Shown in pieces: positions 8,995-18,392 of a stretch of DNA of 64,000 bases. A model generated the notes under the pieces. The model worked only from the letters and a program-made list of their open reading frames with translations, had not been told where the DNA came from and ran no database searches. Each line of letters begins with the position of its first letter. The first letter of the stretch is position 1. The DNA is from Methanosarcina sp. KYL-1 (GTDB lineage: Archaea > Halobacteriota > Methanosarcinia > Methanosarcinales > Methanosarcinaceae). The stretch spans positions 18,926-82,925 of the forward strand of contig NZ_VOUA01000018.1 of assembly GCF_024372725.1 (NCBI RefSeq), written 5' to 3'. A program made the translations under genes and the position numbers.

Positions 8995-9108
8995 AACGCC
9001 TATAAAGGATGCCGGACATACATATCACAAATATGTCATAAGAACCTCAAAAACATTACAGAAAACATTTAAGATATAGGTTGACCTTGAATAGGCCCGA
9101 GGCAAAGG

Positions 9109-9456
9109 ATGAGTGAATATAAACAGTGCATAGTTAGCAGGGATGACCTGAAACTTTCAAAAGGCAAATTTGCGGTACAGGTGGCCCATGCTGCGGTTTC
9201 TGCGGCGGAGTGGGCAAGCAAGAGCGACCTTGAAAAGTGGAAGGAAGGCGGGCAGAAAAAAGTTGTCCTTAAAGTTCCCACCCTGCAGGACCTTTACGCG
9301 CTTAAAGAAAAAGCAAGACGGGAAGGGCTCCCTACAGCCCTGATCCAGGACGCGGGGCTTACGGAAATCCCCCCCGGGACCGTTACCGTACTTGGGATCG
9401 GGCCGGCAAAGGAAGAGCTTATTGATAAGATTACGCGGGACCTGAAACTTCTTTAA
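9109..9456 (+). CDS. pth2: peptidyl-tRNA hydrolase, archaeal type
   Basis: A 115-aa Pth2-family enzyme that releases peptides from prematurely dropped peptidyl-tRNA. The family signature is clear: [26 protein letters not shown] (quoted here in parts: [17 protein letters not shown]), the KVVLKV strand, and the C-terminal [15 protein letters not shown] with VLGIGPA. Length is exactly that of archaeal Pth2. The start at 9109 follows gaggcaaagg. It lies upstream of the transglutaminase-like gene and truD on the same strand, but a 327-base gap separates it from them. Confidence 0.95.
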   Translation: MSEYKQCIVSRDDLKLSKGKFAVQVAHAAVSAAEWASKSDLEKWKEGGQKKVVLKVPTLQDLYALKEKARREGLPTALIQDAGLTEIPPGTVTVLGIGPAKEELIDKITRDLKLL

Positions 9457-9783
9457 GAGCCGGAAGGCTGGAAATCCGGTTGAAAGGAGCCGGAGCCGGA
9501 AGAAGCCGGAAGAAGCCGGAACCGGAAGGGACCGGCACCAGTGAAAATCAGACTGAAGCAGACCAGTGAAATTGGACTAAAGCCGATAAGAGGAGAGAAT
9601 CAGGTTTTCCGACTCCTATCGGTTAGCTACCTATCGGCTTAGCCATCTATCCTGGCAATCAAGCTTAGCGATTCAACTTGTCCGGCAAGCTTATCAGTCC
9701 CGGTTTATCAGTCACTTATCAGTCCCGGCTTATTCGCCGGCATGGCAAAGGTTCCGAATTATCCTATTTTCAGGAGGGCACCC
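9457..9783. other. intergenic region with short repeats
   Basis: The space between pth2 and the next start has ccggaagaag-type direct repeats (about 9488-9530), an imperfect inverted repeat gccgataagagga / gactcctatcgg (about 9573-9622), and two copies of cttatcagtcccgg. No gene is seen. Confidence 0.5.
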
Positions 9784-11037
9784 ATGAAAGACATCAGGAT
9801 ATCAGGCAAAACCGCAGCCTCGATTGTTGCTGTTTTATGTATATGTGCCGTGCTGGCTACGGCAGGAGTGTTGTTTTCGGACTCGATCTCGGAGTTTGGG
9901 GACGGGATAAAAGGTGGGATCAAGGGGTTCCTCGGCTCAAAACTGGAAGCCGAAAGTCCCGAACCGGTTTTTACTCCTGACCCGGCTTCTTTTACCGCCC
10001 CGGCTGTCCCGGCATATTCCCCTCTGGAAAATGAGGACACCCCGGTCCTGAGGACCCCACGCAACCCCGGCTTTTCCCTGAGCAGCAAATACCAGACTGC
10101 GGAATTTTTCCAGGGAGGAGTGAGTTACGTGAAAGTCACCATAAAAAACGAAGGCAATAACCCCATATTCATTGACAGGTTCGGGCTTTCGGTCAACGCC
10201 TCGGAAAACCTGATATATTCCGAAGACTGTGGAGCCCTGCTTGCCCCGGGAGAAGAACAGTGCCTTGGAGTGGTCACAGCCCAGATGCCCGAAGGGGAAG
10301 AAACCGCAAAGCTCAGCATTGTACTCTGGATGCTTGCCAGCACTTCGGAAGGGAAATGGCATGAATACGAGCCCCAGTTCATGGAAGAATTCACTGCGGA
10401 CCTCAAGCCCATGCCCGAAAAGACATCTTCCCCCTACAGGTACAATCCCTCTTATTTCTTTGAGACCTTAAACCGGTTAGTAGAACCCTCCGAACCCACA
10501 GTAAGGGAAAAGGCAGCCGAAGTGGCCCGGACCCACCCCGGGGCCTACAACATCTACCAGGTCTGCGCTCTCTTTGATAAGGTCAGCAAGGAAATCGAGT
10601 ACATAAACGACCCCAGAGGCAGTGACGTCTGGGAGCCTGCAAATGCCACCCTGAAAATAGGAGCCGGAGACTGTGAAGACCAGGCAATCCTGCTCTCCTC
10701 TCTGCTTGAAGCCGTAGGGGGCACGACCCGGATCTACCTTACCGATACCCACGCCTTTGCCGCAGTGTATATAGGCAACGGGACCGCGGCAACTGAAGCT
10801 GCAATAGAAGGAGTCAGGGCCTACTACGGCAATGTGGACGTGTATTACCTCACTGACGAATACGGTTCCTGGCTGATGCTCGACCCGACCTCCAGCTTCT
10901 ATGCAGGAGGTCTCCCCGGAACAACGGCCCCGACGAAAGTCCAGGCTGAAGGGAACAGCGAAACATACAGGAGCTGGACCTTCGTGAATACAAGCGAAGT
11001 AAAAGTAATTGACATCAGCGCAGGGGCAGCTTTGTAA
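9784..11037 (+). CDS. membrane-anchored or exported transglutaminase-like protein
   Basis: A 417-aa protein. The chosen ATG at 9784 has AGGAGGG just upstream; the frame extends 14 codons further but without a site. Residues 11-31 form a signal or anchor helix, followed by a P-, T- and A-rich linker (55-95), a beta-rich domain (100-200), and a transglutaminase/protease-like core. The catalytic triad is visible: Cys297 in GAGDCEDQA, His323 in TDTHAFA, Asp367 in WLMLDPTSSF. Such archaeal proteins are expected outside the membrane and may act as proteases or cross-linkers; the substrate is unknown. truD follows after 102 bases. Confidence 0.75.
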   Translation: MKDIRISGKTAASIVAVLCICAVLATAGVLFSDSISEFGDGIKGGIKGFLGSKLEAESPEPVFTPDPASFTAPAVPAYSPLENEDTPVLRTPRNPGFSLSSKYQTAEFFQGGVSYVKVTIKNEGNNPIFIDRFGLSVNASENLIYSEDCGALLAPGEEQCLGVVTAQMPEGEETAKLSIVLWMLASTSEGKWHEYEPQFMEEFTADLKPMPEKTSSPYRYNPSYFFETLNRLVEPSEPTVREKAAEVARTHPGAYNIYQVCALFDKVSKEIEYINDPRGSDVWEPANATLKIGAGDCEDQAILLSSLLEAVGGTTRIYLTDTHAFAAVYIGNGTAATEAAIEGVRAYYGNVDVYYLTDEYGSWLMLDPTSSFYAGGLPGTTAPTKVQAEGNSETYRSWTFVNTSEVKVIDISAGAAL

Positions 11038-11139
11038 ATCCCCGAAAGAAAAAGCCCTGAAAAAAACCTGAAAGAAAAAAGGAAATTAAAACCTGAAAAA
11101 AAAGGAAATTAAAACCTTACAAAGGAGTGCTTGTAGCTA

Positions 11140-12456
11140 ATGGAAGTTCCTGAGATTGAAAAACAGATAGGAATCAGCCTTTACTCCACGGATACCGAAG
11201 GCCTTGGCGGGCAGCTCCGCCAGGAAGTGGAGGATTTCATCGTAAAAGAAATCACGAACAGAGAGGAAGGAAAGGAAGGAAAGTACCTTATCCTCGAAAT
11301 CACCAAGCGGGACTGGGACACCCACCATTTCACCCGCTCCCTTGCCAAAATCCTGCAGATCAGCCAGAAGCGGATCGGAGTTGCAGGCACAAAGGACAAG
11401 CGGGCCCTTACCACCCAGAAAATCAGCATCTTCGACCTGGATGCCTCCGAAATCGAAAGGGTCCGCTTAAAGGACATCGAACTGAAAGTCCTGGGCCGCT
11501 CCAAAAAATCCGTGGAACTCGGAGACCTTACAGGAAACGAATTCATAATCACTATCCGAAACATCGATACCCCTGTGCCCGAGACAAAAGCCCTCCTCGC
11601 AAAAGCCACGGAAGAGATCCTGACAGCCGGCGGGGTCCCCAACTTCTTCGGGGTCCAGCGCTTCGGAGCAGTCAGGCCTGTTACCCACCTTGTAGGAAAA
11701 GCCATCGTAGAAGGCAGCTTTGAAAAAGCTTCTATGATGTACATCGCCGAACCATTCCCTGAAGAGCCCGAGGAAACAAAGAAAGCCCGCCAGTTCGTAA
11801 AAGAGACCCGCGACTTCAAGGAAGGCCTCAAGACCTACCCCCTCCGCCTGGGCCACGAACGGGCAATGATGAACCACCTGATAGCAAACCCGGATGACTT
11901 TGCAGGCTCATTCCTGGTCCTCCCGAAAAACCTCTACAGGATGTTCGTACACGCCTACCAGTCCTACATCTATAACATAATCCTCTGCCGCCGGATCGAA
12001 CGCGGCCTCCCCTTAAACCAGGCAGTGGACGGAGACGTGGTATGTTTCAGGAACGAAGCCGGCCTCCCGGATTCCTCAAAAACCGAAAAGGTTACCTCCG
12101 AAACCGTAAGCGCCATGAACCGCCTTATAAAGCGCGGACGGGCCTTCATAACCGCCCCCCTCCCGGGCTTCAAAACCGAATTTGCATCCGGCATCCCCGG
12201 AGAAATCGAGCAGGAAGTCCTCGAAGAATTCAAAGTCCCCCTCGAAGGCTTCAACATCGAAGAAATCCCGGAAATGAGCTCGAAAGGCACCCGCAGGGAA
12301 ATCCTCCTGCAGGTGGAGCCGAAGTTTGAGGTCTCGGAAGATGAACTGAACCCCGGAAAATCAAAGGCTGTGCTTGAGTTCATGCTGCCCAAGGGGAGTT
12401 ATGCTACAACGGTGCTTAGGGAATACATGAAAGTGGATCCGCTGCAGATGAGCTAA
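11140..12456 (+). CDS. truD: tRNA pseudouridine(13) synthase TruD
   Basis: A 438-aa TruD-family pseudouridine synthase, modifying U13 of certain tRNAs. The catalytic motif GTKDKRA with Asp86 is present, as are the family's FxVxEI opening (VEDFIVKEI), NFFGVQRFG at about residue 167 and GHERAMMNHL around 235. Length is typical for archaeal TruD. The start follows caaaggagtg. The region upstream holds two copies of cctgaaaaaaaaggaaatt-like sequence. It is followed by two terminator-like hairpins. Confidence 0.95.
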   Translation: MEVPEIEKQIGISLYSTDTEGLGGQLRQEVEDFIVKEITNREEGKEGKYLILEITKRDWDTHHFTRSLAKILQISQKRIGVAGTKDKRALTTQKISIFDLDASEIERVRLKDIELKVLGRSKKSVELGDLTGNEFIITIRNIDTPVPETKALLAKATEEILTAGGVPNFFGVQRFGAVRPVTHLVGKAIVEGSFEKASMMYIAEPFPEEPEETKKARQFVKETRDFKEGLKTYPLRLGHERAMMNHLIANPDDFAGSFLVLPKNLYRMFVHAYQSYIYNIILCRRIERGLPLNQAVDGDVVCFRNEAGLPDSSKTEKVTSETVSAMNRLIKRGRAFITAPLPGFKTEFASGIPGEIEQEVLEEFKVPLEGFNIEEIPEMSSKGTRREILLQVEPKFEVSEDELNPGKSKAVLEFMLPKGSYATTVLREYMKVDPLQMS

Positions 12457-12477
12457 AATGAGCTGAATTTACAAAGC

Positions 12478-12504
12478 ACTCCTTTCCCGGAGTTCTCTTT
12501 TTTT
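12478..12504 (+). terminator. hairpin plus T-run after truD
   Basis: The stem actcc / ggagt with a six-base loop is followed by tctcttttttt, 21 bases after the truD stop. It looks like a terminator for truD. Confidence 0.55.
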
Positions 12505-12542
12505 AATTTTACCCCGGGAAGCCGACGACTTCCCGGACCCGG

Positions 12543-12576
12543 GCTCACCAACGCTCGACGCAGGTGAGCGGCTTTT
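12543..12576 (+). terminator. second hairpin after truD
   Basis: A seven-base perfect stem gctcacc / ggtgagc with a 13-base loop is followed by ggctttt. It lies between convergent truD and the beta-propeller gene and may be a back-up terminator. Confidence 0.4.
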
Positions 12577-12626
12577 CATCACAGAAAAATTATTTTTTCA
12601 TATCTCTATATTATTCCGTTTCTCCT

Positions 12627-14525
12627 TCATTTCCCACTCTTCCGGATCCCAGAAACAAGAAATGCAATGCCAAACAAAAAGATTACAAGCAGGAACCCGA
12701 ATACCAGATGAGCCGGTATCCCAAACACTTCTCCCCCTCTAAAATACGGGTCAACGGCTCTAAGAGAAAGCAAAAGAACTCCCACCAAAGCTAGCAGCCA
12801 GGAGCCAGAGACAAGGGCTTTGTTATTGCTTTTTCTCAGGAGTACTGCCAGCAGAATGAGCATTGCAGCGATGGCAATCGGAGGGAAATAAAAAGTAGCA
12901 GAGTTTTCGAGACCCTTTGTAAAGAAAATACCTTCCTCCCCGTGCTCAAAAGCATACAGCGTTCCCTCACTTGAAATCAGATACAATTTGTCTTTGTAAA
13001 GTGCTGGATGCGATACCTCGTATCCTTTTATTCTGCTGCTGCTCCATACAGTTTCCCCTGTAGTGGAATCAAAAACCTGTATTTTGTTCAGATCCGTAGA
13101 ATATACGAATTTATCGGTAATCATAGATGAGGAAAAACTCACAGTGGAATCAGGATACTCTTTTAAAATTTCTCCTGATTTAGCATCTAATATGACAGGC
13201 CTATCGGAATTAACAAATATTTTATCATGTTTTAATTCGACGATGTTCGCCCAGCTACCTACATTTGTTTTCCAGACTTCCTCTCCCGACTCAAGGGACA
13301 ATGCGATAATGTCCCCCTCGCCTACATAGATACAGACCAGGTCTTTGCAAAGGAAAGGGTAAAATGGGGAATACTCTTCTGATTGCGTGTATTCCCATAC
13401 CTCTTTTCCTGTTTTTGTATCGAGTGCAATTAAACCCTTCATTACTACAGGCTCTTCCAGTTCAGGCTCCGGCTCACCGGATTCTCTCGTGATGGGGTCG
13501 GTATAGATGGTATGCAAAGCATGGTATCCGAATACCACGACGTTTCCATTCACAACGGGATCTCCCAGATAATAATCGCTCCTTCCTTCAGTTTCAAAGT
13601 CTGTTCTGTTAAATTCATAGTCCCATCTCAAAGCCCCGTTTTCAGTATCAATGGCAGCTACATACCTGTCGTAAGGCGTGCTGACAAACAATGTATTTCC
13701 AAAAATAATAGGAGTACTCCACCCGACATCCCGATATTTTTTACTCCATAACAATTCACCGGTTTTTGCATCCAGTGCATCAATATTTGGATAGTGCACG
13801 GCAAACAAAACCCCATCCTTATACCCGAGGTCAGCGCTCCATTCCTTACTCCAGAGTGGTTCACCCGTTTCCGCATCCATGGCTATAATCCCATTCTCTC
13901 CGAAGGCCCCTTCACTAAGGTAAAGGACACCGTCCGCAACAAGGTTTACCCAGGACTGCATACCGGACCTAAGCTTCCAGGGCAATTCATAGGTCCAGGC
14001 AACTTTTAAAGGTGGATCCAGGGTTACGGGTTCGATTTCGCTCAGGTGGAGCGTGAGGTTGTAAAACTCAAAGTCGTCGTAATTGCTGCCGTCCGAATCA
14101 TTCCCGGCAATGATTTTTATGGTGTTGTTCCCGGGATTGAAAAAAGTAGGATGAAACGGAATTAAAATGTCCACTGCAGCAGAATCAGAAGTATTTTCAG
14201 GGATGTAGGCATTAAGATTCCCGATTTTTATCTCGTTGAGGTACACTTTATCTAAAAATTCGTCTCTCGGCTCCGGAACAACGCTTTTGACTGTCACCGT
14301 GAATTCAGCGTATCTTATGTCTGCCAGAGGGTCCAGGTTGAAAGTTGTCATATAAACCAGACCTTCCGGATCATGAGGGGTCAATTCTTCTTTAAAATCA
14401 TCCCCAGGATGGTGGTGTTCAGCGTCAAGAACTATTTCAGACGCTGAAACTCCTGAAATGGAAGCAAATAAAAAAGCAAATAAGAGAAGCGCAGGACAGA
14501 GTAAATTTTTCACCATATGATTCAT
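12627..14525 (-). CDS. exported PQQ-type beta-propeller protein with C-terminal membrane helices
   Basis: A 632-aa protein. It has a signal peptide (about residues 5-28, cut near VSASE), a beta-sandwich region (30-165), then repeated beta-propeller blades with the PQQ/quinoprotein-like pattern of xxGxLYxxD...GxxLW: IIAMDAETGEPLWS, DALDAKTGELLWS, AAIDTENGALRWD, IALDTKTGKEVWE, IALSLESGEEVWK, QVFDSTTGETVWS. Two or three membrane helices close the chain (about 550-628). These proteins bind partners or polymers on the cell surface; a bound PQQ is not implied. The start could also be the ATG three codons in (14516). Monocistronic, facing truD. Confidence 0.85.
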   Translation of the reverse strand: MNHMVKNLLCPALLLFAFLFASISGVSASEIVLDAEHHHPGDDFKEELTPHDPEGLVYMTTFNLDPLADIRYAEFTVTVKSVVPEPRDEFLDKVYLNEIKIGNLNAYIPENTSDSAAVDILIPFHPTFFNPGNNTIKIIAGNDSDGSNYDDFEFYNLTLHLSEIEPVTLDPPLKVAWTYELPWKLRSGMQSWVNLVADGVLYLSEGAFGENGIIAMDAETGEPLWSKEWSADLGYKDGVLFAVHYPNIDALDAKTGELLWSKKYRDVGWSTPIIFGNTLFVSTPYDRYVAAIDTENGALRWDYEFNRTDFETEGRSDYYLGDPVVNGNVVVFGYHALHTIYTDPITRESGEPEPELEEPVVMKGLIALDTKTGKEVWEYTQSEEYSPFYPFLCKDLVCIYVGEGDIIALSLESGEEVWKTNVGSWANIVELKHDKIFVNSDRPVILDAKSGEILKEYPDSTVSFSSSMITDKFVYSTDLNKIQVFDSTTGETVWSSSRIKGYEVSHPALYKDKLYLISSEGTLYAFEHGEEGIFFTKGLENSATFYFPPIAIAAMLILLAVLLRKSNNKALVSGSWLLALVGVLLLSLRAVDPYFRGGEVFGIPAHLVFGFLLVIFLFGIAFLVSGIRKSGK

Positions 14526-14804
14526 CGAAAGACTTCAAGACTTTTAAATGTTAGGAATTTAACTCAACAGGTTTTGAGTAAAATCAGCCAGGATTTGAAT
14601 AGTCACGAAGGCATCTTACATTCCATTCTTCTACACATAATTCAGAATTTTATTAAGGAAGAAGCCGGTTGTGCAGGCACAAACGGTAAGAAAGAGAGGT
14701 TAGATATAGATATCGAAAGCAGATAAACGTAAAACAGAAAATCCAGCCTGAACTTCCGCCGAAAAGGGAAAAACAAGACCGTATTACTCTTCTCTCCTCT
14801 CTCT

Positions 14805-15263
14805 TTAAAAGAACACGAGTTTTCTTACTTCCTGCGTGGGGATAAGGTAGCCGTTGACCTCGTCAAGTTTGGGGTTTGCCGGGTCCACCCCGTATTTTTC
14901 AATATAGGCTTCCCTTGCCTCCTCCATTATTCTGGACATTTCCGGCTCGCTCATTACAACGTCATAATCCACGCCTTCTTTCGAACCCTCCGGAGGCTCG
15001 CCTGTCTCGGTGACCAGGACGCTCAGGTTACCATGAAAAACGGTGCCTTCCAGATAATGAGGAAGTTCACCCCTGGCAAATTTGAGGTCATTTTCCGTAA
15101 TATCGTATTTTTCATACAGCTCCTGCAGTTCGGCATCCGTATAACTCACATCCGTACTATGGGGAATGTCGCCTGCCATTTCTTCCGGGCTTGTGTAATT
15201 TAATCCGAGAATTCCGATAATACACACAAAAACTGCGATTGCTGCTACCCATATTTTATTCAT
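14805..15263 (-). CDS. anchored extracytoplasmic protein of unknown function (152 aa)
   Basis: No family recognised. One N-terminal membrane helix (residues 4-22, VAAIAVFVCIIGILGL) is followed by an acidic soluble domain with helical stretches (TDAELQELYEKYDITENDLKF; MSRIMEEAREAYIEKYG). It is divergent from the next anchored acidic protein (15562) with a 300-base space between them. The start at 15263 follows gaggcctaac. Expected to face the outside of the cell. Presence of a clean signal anchor and normal codon use make it a real gene. Confidence 0.65.
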   Translation of the reverse strand: MNKIWVAAIAVFVCIIGILGLNYTSPEEMAGDIPHSTDVSYTDAELQELYEKYDITENDLKFARGELPHYLEGTVFHGNLSVLVTETGEPPEGSKEGVDYDVVMSEPEMSRIMEEAREAYIEKYGVDPANPKLDEVNGYLIPTQEVRKLVFF

Positions 15264-15561
15264 GTTAGGCCTCCACAGGTATCAAGATTGCATATAAGAA
15301 ATCAGTTGCAGGAAATCGGCTGCATTACAAAGTAAGAAAGAAAGTTTAGACCATATAAATCTTCTGTGAAAAATCAAACATTAAGTTTTAAGGAAAAGAA
15401 TTAAGGAACAAAACTCAAAGTTCCCCTCTAAATAGGGGGATCTGGACAGAAAAAGACAAATAGATCCTATATTTAAAAATTAATGGAGTTGGGCTAAAAC
15501 CTGTAAAGTAGACAATGAAAGCCGGAAGATGAATTACGGGTGGGATGAGGTGAAAATAAAT

Positions 15562-16047
15562 ATGAAATTTGGAATGGCTGCGCTGCTTATATCAGTGCTG
15601 CTGGCGATCGTCTTCTTTGCACCGGCTGAGGACACACAAAAAGCCGCAGATAAAGGAGAAGAGGAAGAAGAGCAAGAAAAGGAAGGGGAAAAAGAGGGGG
15701 AAGAAGTAACTGCAGCTGCACCCTGGTTTAATGAAGGCGACCCCTGGTTTGTTGAGGGTGATGAATTAAACCGGCTCAGCCATGATGAACTCACAGCTCT
15801 TGCCGAACAGAACGAAACGGTAAGAAAACTACTCGAAGAAGACCAAAAGCTTGAGCCTGTTCAGATTGAAAGCCTTGAGGATATTGAACACCTTCCGGAA
15901 AACTATCCTGAAGAATTAAAAAAACTGATGATCGAAGATTATCTCGCAAGGCAAAATCTTTCGGAACAGCAAAATAACAATTCTGAAGATGGCCCCAAAC
16001 CACCAATGGACGAAGTAAACGAATCAACAACAAGTTGTGCGAACTAA
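15562..16047 (+). CDS. anchored acidic extracytoplasmic protein (161 aa)
   Basis: No family recognised. The ATG at 15562 is chosen because GAGGTG lies ten bases upstream; the frame is open 11 codons further up without such a site. A membrane helix (residues 2-20, ending FFAPAED) leads into an E/K-only low-complexity linker (about 24-48), a short tandem motif (APWFNEGDPWFVEGD) and an acidic helical domain. A lone cysteine sits two residues from the C-terminus (TTSCAN). It probably belongs with the neighbouring envelope proteins. Function unknown. Confidence 0.6.
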   Translation: MKFGMAALLISVLLAIVFFAPAEDTQKAADKGEEEEEQEKEGEKEGEEVTAAAPWFNEGDPWFVEGDELNRLSHDELTALAEQNETVRKLLEEDQKLEPVQIESLEDIEHLPENYPEELKKLMIEDYLARQNLSEQQNNNSEDGPKPPMDEVNESTTSCAN

Positions 16048-16122
16048 TCAACAATAAATTAAGATAGCATACAAGCAGCTACAGATTAGGAACAAAGAGA
16101 ACAGTTTAGCTTTCCTTAAGGG

Positions 16123-16401
16123 ATGAAGACAAGTTCGACCAAACTTGATCAAGGTTCTACAAAAGGGAGAAAGGCGAAAATGTTACAAAAAATATCCATC
16201 CGGTCTTTAGCAACGATCTCTTTAGGAACCTTAATACTTGTTACAATTTTGTATTACATTGAAGAGTCATTTTTTCCGGGGCATGGTTCTTCTTTTATGC
16301 TCTTTAGCCAGTTCGTGGGTGGAGTGTTTTTTGCACTGATGATAGTGGCTGCAGGTGCTCTAAGCATTTCAGCCTTCAAACTCGTTTTCAGGAAAGATTA
16401 A
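16123..16401 (+). CDS. small two-helix membrane protein (92 aa)
   Basis: No family recognised. Two hydrophobic helices (about residues 28-46 and 61-86) are separated by a short loop (EESFFPGHGSSF). The first 20 residues are hydrophilic; an alternative ATG at 16180 (MLQKISIRS), with gggag 11 bases upstream, would remove them and is plausible. It is 75 bases downstream of the anchored acidic protein and may be cotranscribed with it. Confidence 0.5.
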   Translation: MKTSSTKLDQGSTKGRKAKMLQKISIRSLATISLGTLILVTILYYIEESFFPGHGSSFMLFSQFVGGVFFALMIVAAGALSISAFKLVFRKD

Positions 16402-16602
16402 AAAGAAATAAAGAAGAAACGGAAACCAGTGATGTAAGAACAGGATTCGGATAGGTACACATAAAGCCCGGCTGGAAACTACAAAACAAATCATAGCAAT
16501 CGGTAAAGTAAACAAAAAGCAAAAAATCCGGTTCAGCCAGAAAATCCGGCCTGAACCAGCATGAAACAAAGATCCGGATCGAATTCAAACTTTTCAAGAG
16601 CT

Positions 16603-17187
16603 TTACAGGTAAGGACCTGCCCTCCGTTCCACAAACCTGCCGTAGAAATTTGCAAGGAAGATGGAGCTTGTGAAGTACATGGCGGGTATGCCCACAAGGA
16701 CGATGATAAGCACTATAAATACAAGGACAAGGGCATACTGCTTCAGTATCGCAATAATGTAGTCGCCGAGGTTGTCCTTGACAGCATTCAGGATCCCGAA
16801 CTCGAAGAAGGAAGCTACGGTCTGTTTCCTGAAGAAGTTGACCGCAAGGATCGGGATCACGAAAAAGCTGAGCAGCAGGTTCAGGAGGTTGCCTGCGGTT
16901 TCGCTGACGGAAATTGCGGCGAACAACACAATGAAATAAGCTATGTAGAACGGGAGCGACTTAAGGGTAATAATGAACCCCAGCTTCAGGTCGTCCATGA
17001 AACGGAATTTGGGGAGCCCTTCGTACCTGCCCTCAATGAACTCATTAACTAACCTGACAATGTAACCGGTAAGGGCAAACCAGCCGAGGATAGGAATGAT
17101 TAACCAGAGTATATAAAGGAGCCTCGTTGGCGTTTTAAAAGGATACTTAAAAGCGTCTGAAAAACTTATACTTTCTATAATAACCAC
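16603..17187 (-). CDS. DUF4013 family membrane protein
   Basis: A 194-aa integral membrane protein. The pattern of the DUF4013 family is visible: an amphipathic start (SFSDAFKYPFKTPTR), a long helix ILWLIIPILGWFALTGYIVRLV, the motif LPKFRFMDDLKLGFIITL (about 58-75) and further helices to the end. Proteins of this family are common in methanogens and of unknown role. It is monocistronic, with a gap rich in accggaaaaggc-type repeats upstream. Confidence 0.75.
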   Translation of the reverse strand: MVIIESISFSDAFKYPFKTPTRLLYILWLIIPILGWFALTGYIVRLVNEFIEGRYEGLPKFRFMDDLKLGFIITLKSLPFYIAYFIVLFAAISVSETAGNLLNLLLSFFVIPILAVNFFRKQTVASFFEFGILNAVKDNLGDYIIAILKQYALVLVFIVLIIVLVGIPAMYFTSSIFLANFYGRFVERRAGPYL

Positions 17188-17566
17188 CGTACATACTCTT
17201 CTTTAGAGGCATATAAAACTTAGTACAAATAAATAAAGAGATCCGTAGAGAGTATATAAAAAATCAGTTCAGTGAATCATGGAAAAAAAATCAGAAAGCA
17301 GAAAGAAAAACCAGAAAGAAAAAACCAGAAAAGGCAACCGGAAAAGGCAACCGGAAAGAAAAGCACCCGAAAGCTTCAAACAAAATTAAAAAATTAAAAG
17401 GTTAAAGAGTAAGTGTAATGTGTAATGGAAGGAATGCCCTTCACAGAATCTGTATTTGAACAGCCTTGCAATTTATACTTTTTAAATGAAAAGTTTTAGA
17501 CCAGGGTTTTTTTTCTAACCCCTCCGAGCTTCTCATGAATTTATGGAATGGGAAAAATCATCCAGA
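17188..17566. other. intergenic region, low complexity
   Basis: The gap has A- and G-rich direct repeats (aaaccagaaagaaa and aaggcaaccgg, about 17299-17360). Beyond a TATA-like tatataaaa near 17254 nothing gene-like is seen. Confidence 0.5.
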
Positions 17567-17710
17567 TTATTTTTTCTTTGTTCCCTTTTCCAGTTGCTTC
17601 TTTGCTTCCTTATCGCCGGAAGAAGCTTTTTTCTGCAGTTTTTCCATGTCTTTGCGAGCTTTAGAGCTGCTCTGTTCTTTCTGTTCAGTACCCTTCTTAG
17701 ATGCTGCCAT
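17567..17710 (-). CDS. small lysine-rich protein, copy 1 (47 aa)
   Basis: Read directly on the minus strand from ATG at 17710 to TAA at 17567: MAASKKGTEQ...KKQLEKGTKKK. About a third of the residues are lysine, with E, Q, S and A making up most of the rest, and no aromatic residues or cysteines. It aligns along its whole length with the products at 18107 and 18762 (shared frame xSKKxxxxK...KEQ/KEK...LxKxAxxGxKxAKKxLxK..KKK). A long helix or disordered basic chain is likely; nucleic-acid or ribosome binding would suit the charge but is speculation. A conserved promoter block lies about 100 bases upstream. Confidence 0.75.
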   Translation of the reverse strand: MAASKKGTEQKEQSSSKARKDMEKLQKKASSGDKEAKKQLEKGTKKK

Positions 17711-17798
17711 ACAATTTTACCTTCAGCGAGATCGCTTATGCAACCTCTTCATGGTTCTGCCGCAGCGCATTTTTTTATAGGCGCTACTGCGAGCTGCT

Positions 17799-17830
17799 AT
17801 CTTCAGTTTTAAAAGTATTTATAAGTTCCC
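17799..17830 (-). promoter_or_regulatory. conserved promoter of lysine-rich copy 1
   Basis: On the minus strand this reads gggaacttataaatactt then ttaaaactgaagat. The same block (TATAAATACT-like or ATAAATACT, then TTAA, then ACTGAAGAT) precedes the other two copies at similar distance. TATA element inferred; a leader of roughly 80 bases would result. Confidence 0.6.
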
Positions 17831-17937
17831 GTCGAGAGGAAAACTTTTTGAGAGGAAAGAAGGCTGGAAAAGGAGAGTATTTGATGAAAAGATAATGATG
17901 AGAAGATAAACCTTGAAAACAAACTTCCGGCAAAAAG

Positions 17938-18036
17938 AATCAGAACAATAGAACATTAATTGAGAAAGAAAATCAGAACAATAGAACATTAATTGAGAAA
18001 GAAAATCAGAACAATAGAACATTAATTGAGAAAGAA
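17938..18036. repeat. 33-bp tandem repeat, three copies
   Basis: Three units at 17938-17970, 17971-18003 and 18004-18036 (starting aatcagaacaatagaacatt) without visible change. The array sits between lysine-rich copies 1 and 2. No spacers. Confidence 0.95.
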
Positions 18037-18106
18037 ATATCCGGGGCTGTATATTACACCCCCGGTCTCTCTCATGAACTGTATAGAAAATGAACTAAGT
18101 ATCGGA

Positions 18107-18241
18107 TTATTTTTTCTTCTTTTCCTTTGTAAGCTTCTTCTTTGCGTCCTTGCTGCCTGCTGCGGCTTTTTGTTCCAGCTGTTCGACCTTTTCTTTCTGT
18201 GCACTCTTCTTCTTATCAAGATCTTTCTTAGACATTGCCAT
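18107..18241 (-). CDS. small lysine-rich protein, copy 2 (44 aa)
   Basis: Starts at ATG 18241 (MAMSKKDLDKKKSAQ) and ends KKKLTKEKKKK. The open frame continues 35 codons further upstream, but that part falls within the leader and promoter block and is not shared with the paralogues, so the short start is chosen; an ATG two codons later is equally possible. Nearly identical in layout to copy 3 (18762), more distant from copy 1. Highly basic, no hydrophobic core. Function unknown. Confidence 0.8.
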   Translation of the reverse strand: MAMSKKDLDKKKSAQKEKVEQLEQKAAAGSKDAKKKLTKEKKKK

Positions 18242-18360
18242 AGTACAATACCTTCGTAAATATTGCCATGATGGGTATCTGTATAGATTTTCGATGTTGT
18301 TAGATGCTGTTAAGATGTTGCTGTTACGCCAGATTTTACCTGGCATTACTGCAAGCTTTG

Positions 18361-18392
18361 ATCTTCAGTCTTAAAAGTATTTATCGGTTTCC
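18361..18392 (-). promoter_or_regulatory. conserved promoter of lysine-rich copy 2
   Basis: On the minus strand: ggaaaccgataaatactttt followed by aagactgaagat. It matches the blocks before copies 1 and 3, the best evidence that each gene is its own transcription unit. Confidence 0.65.
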
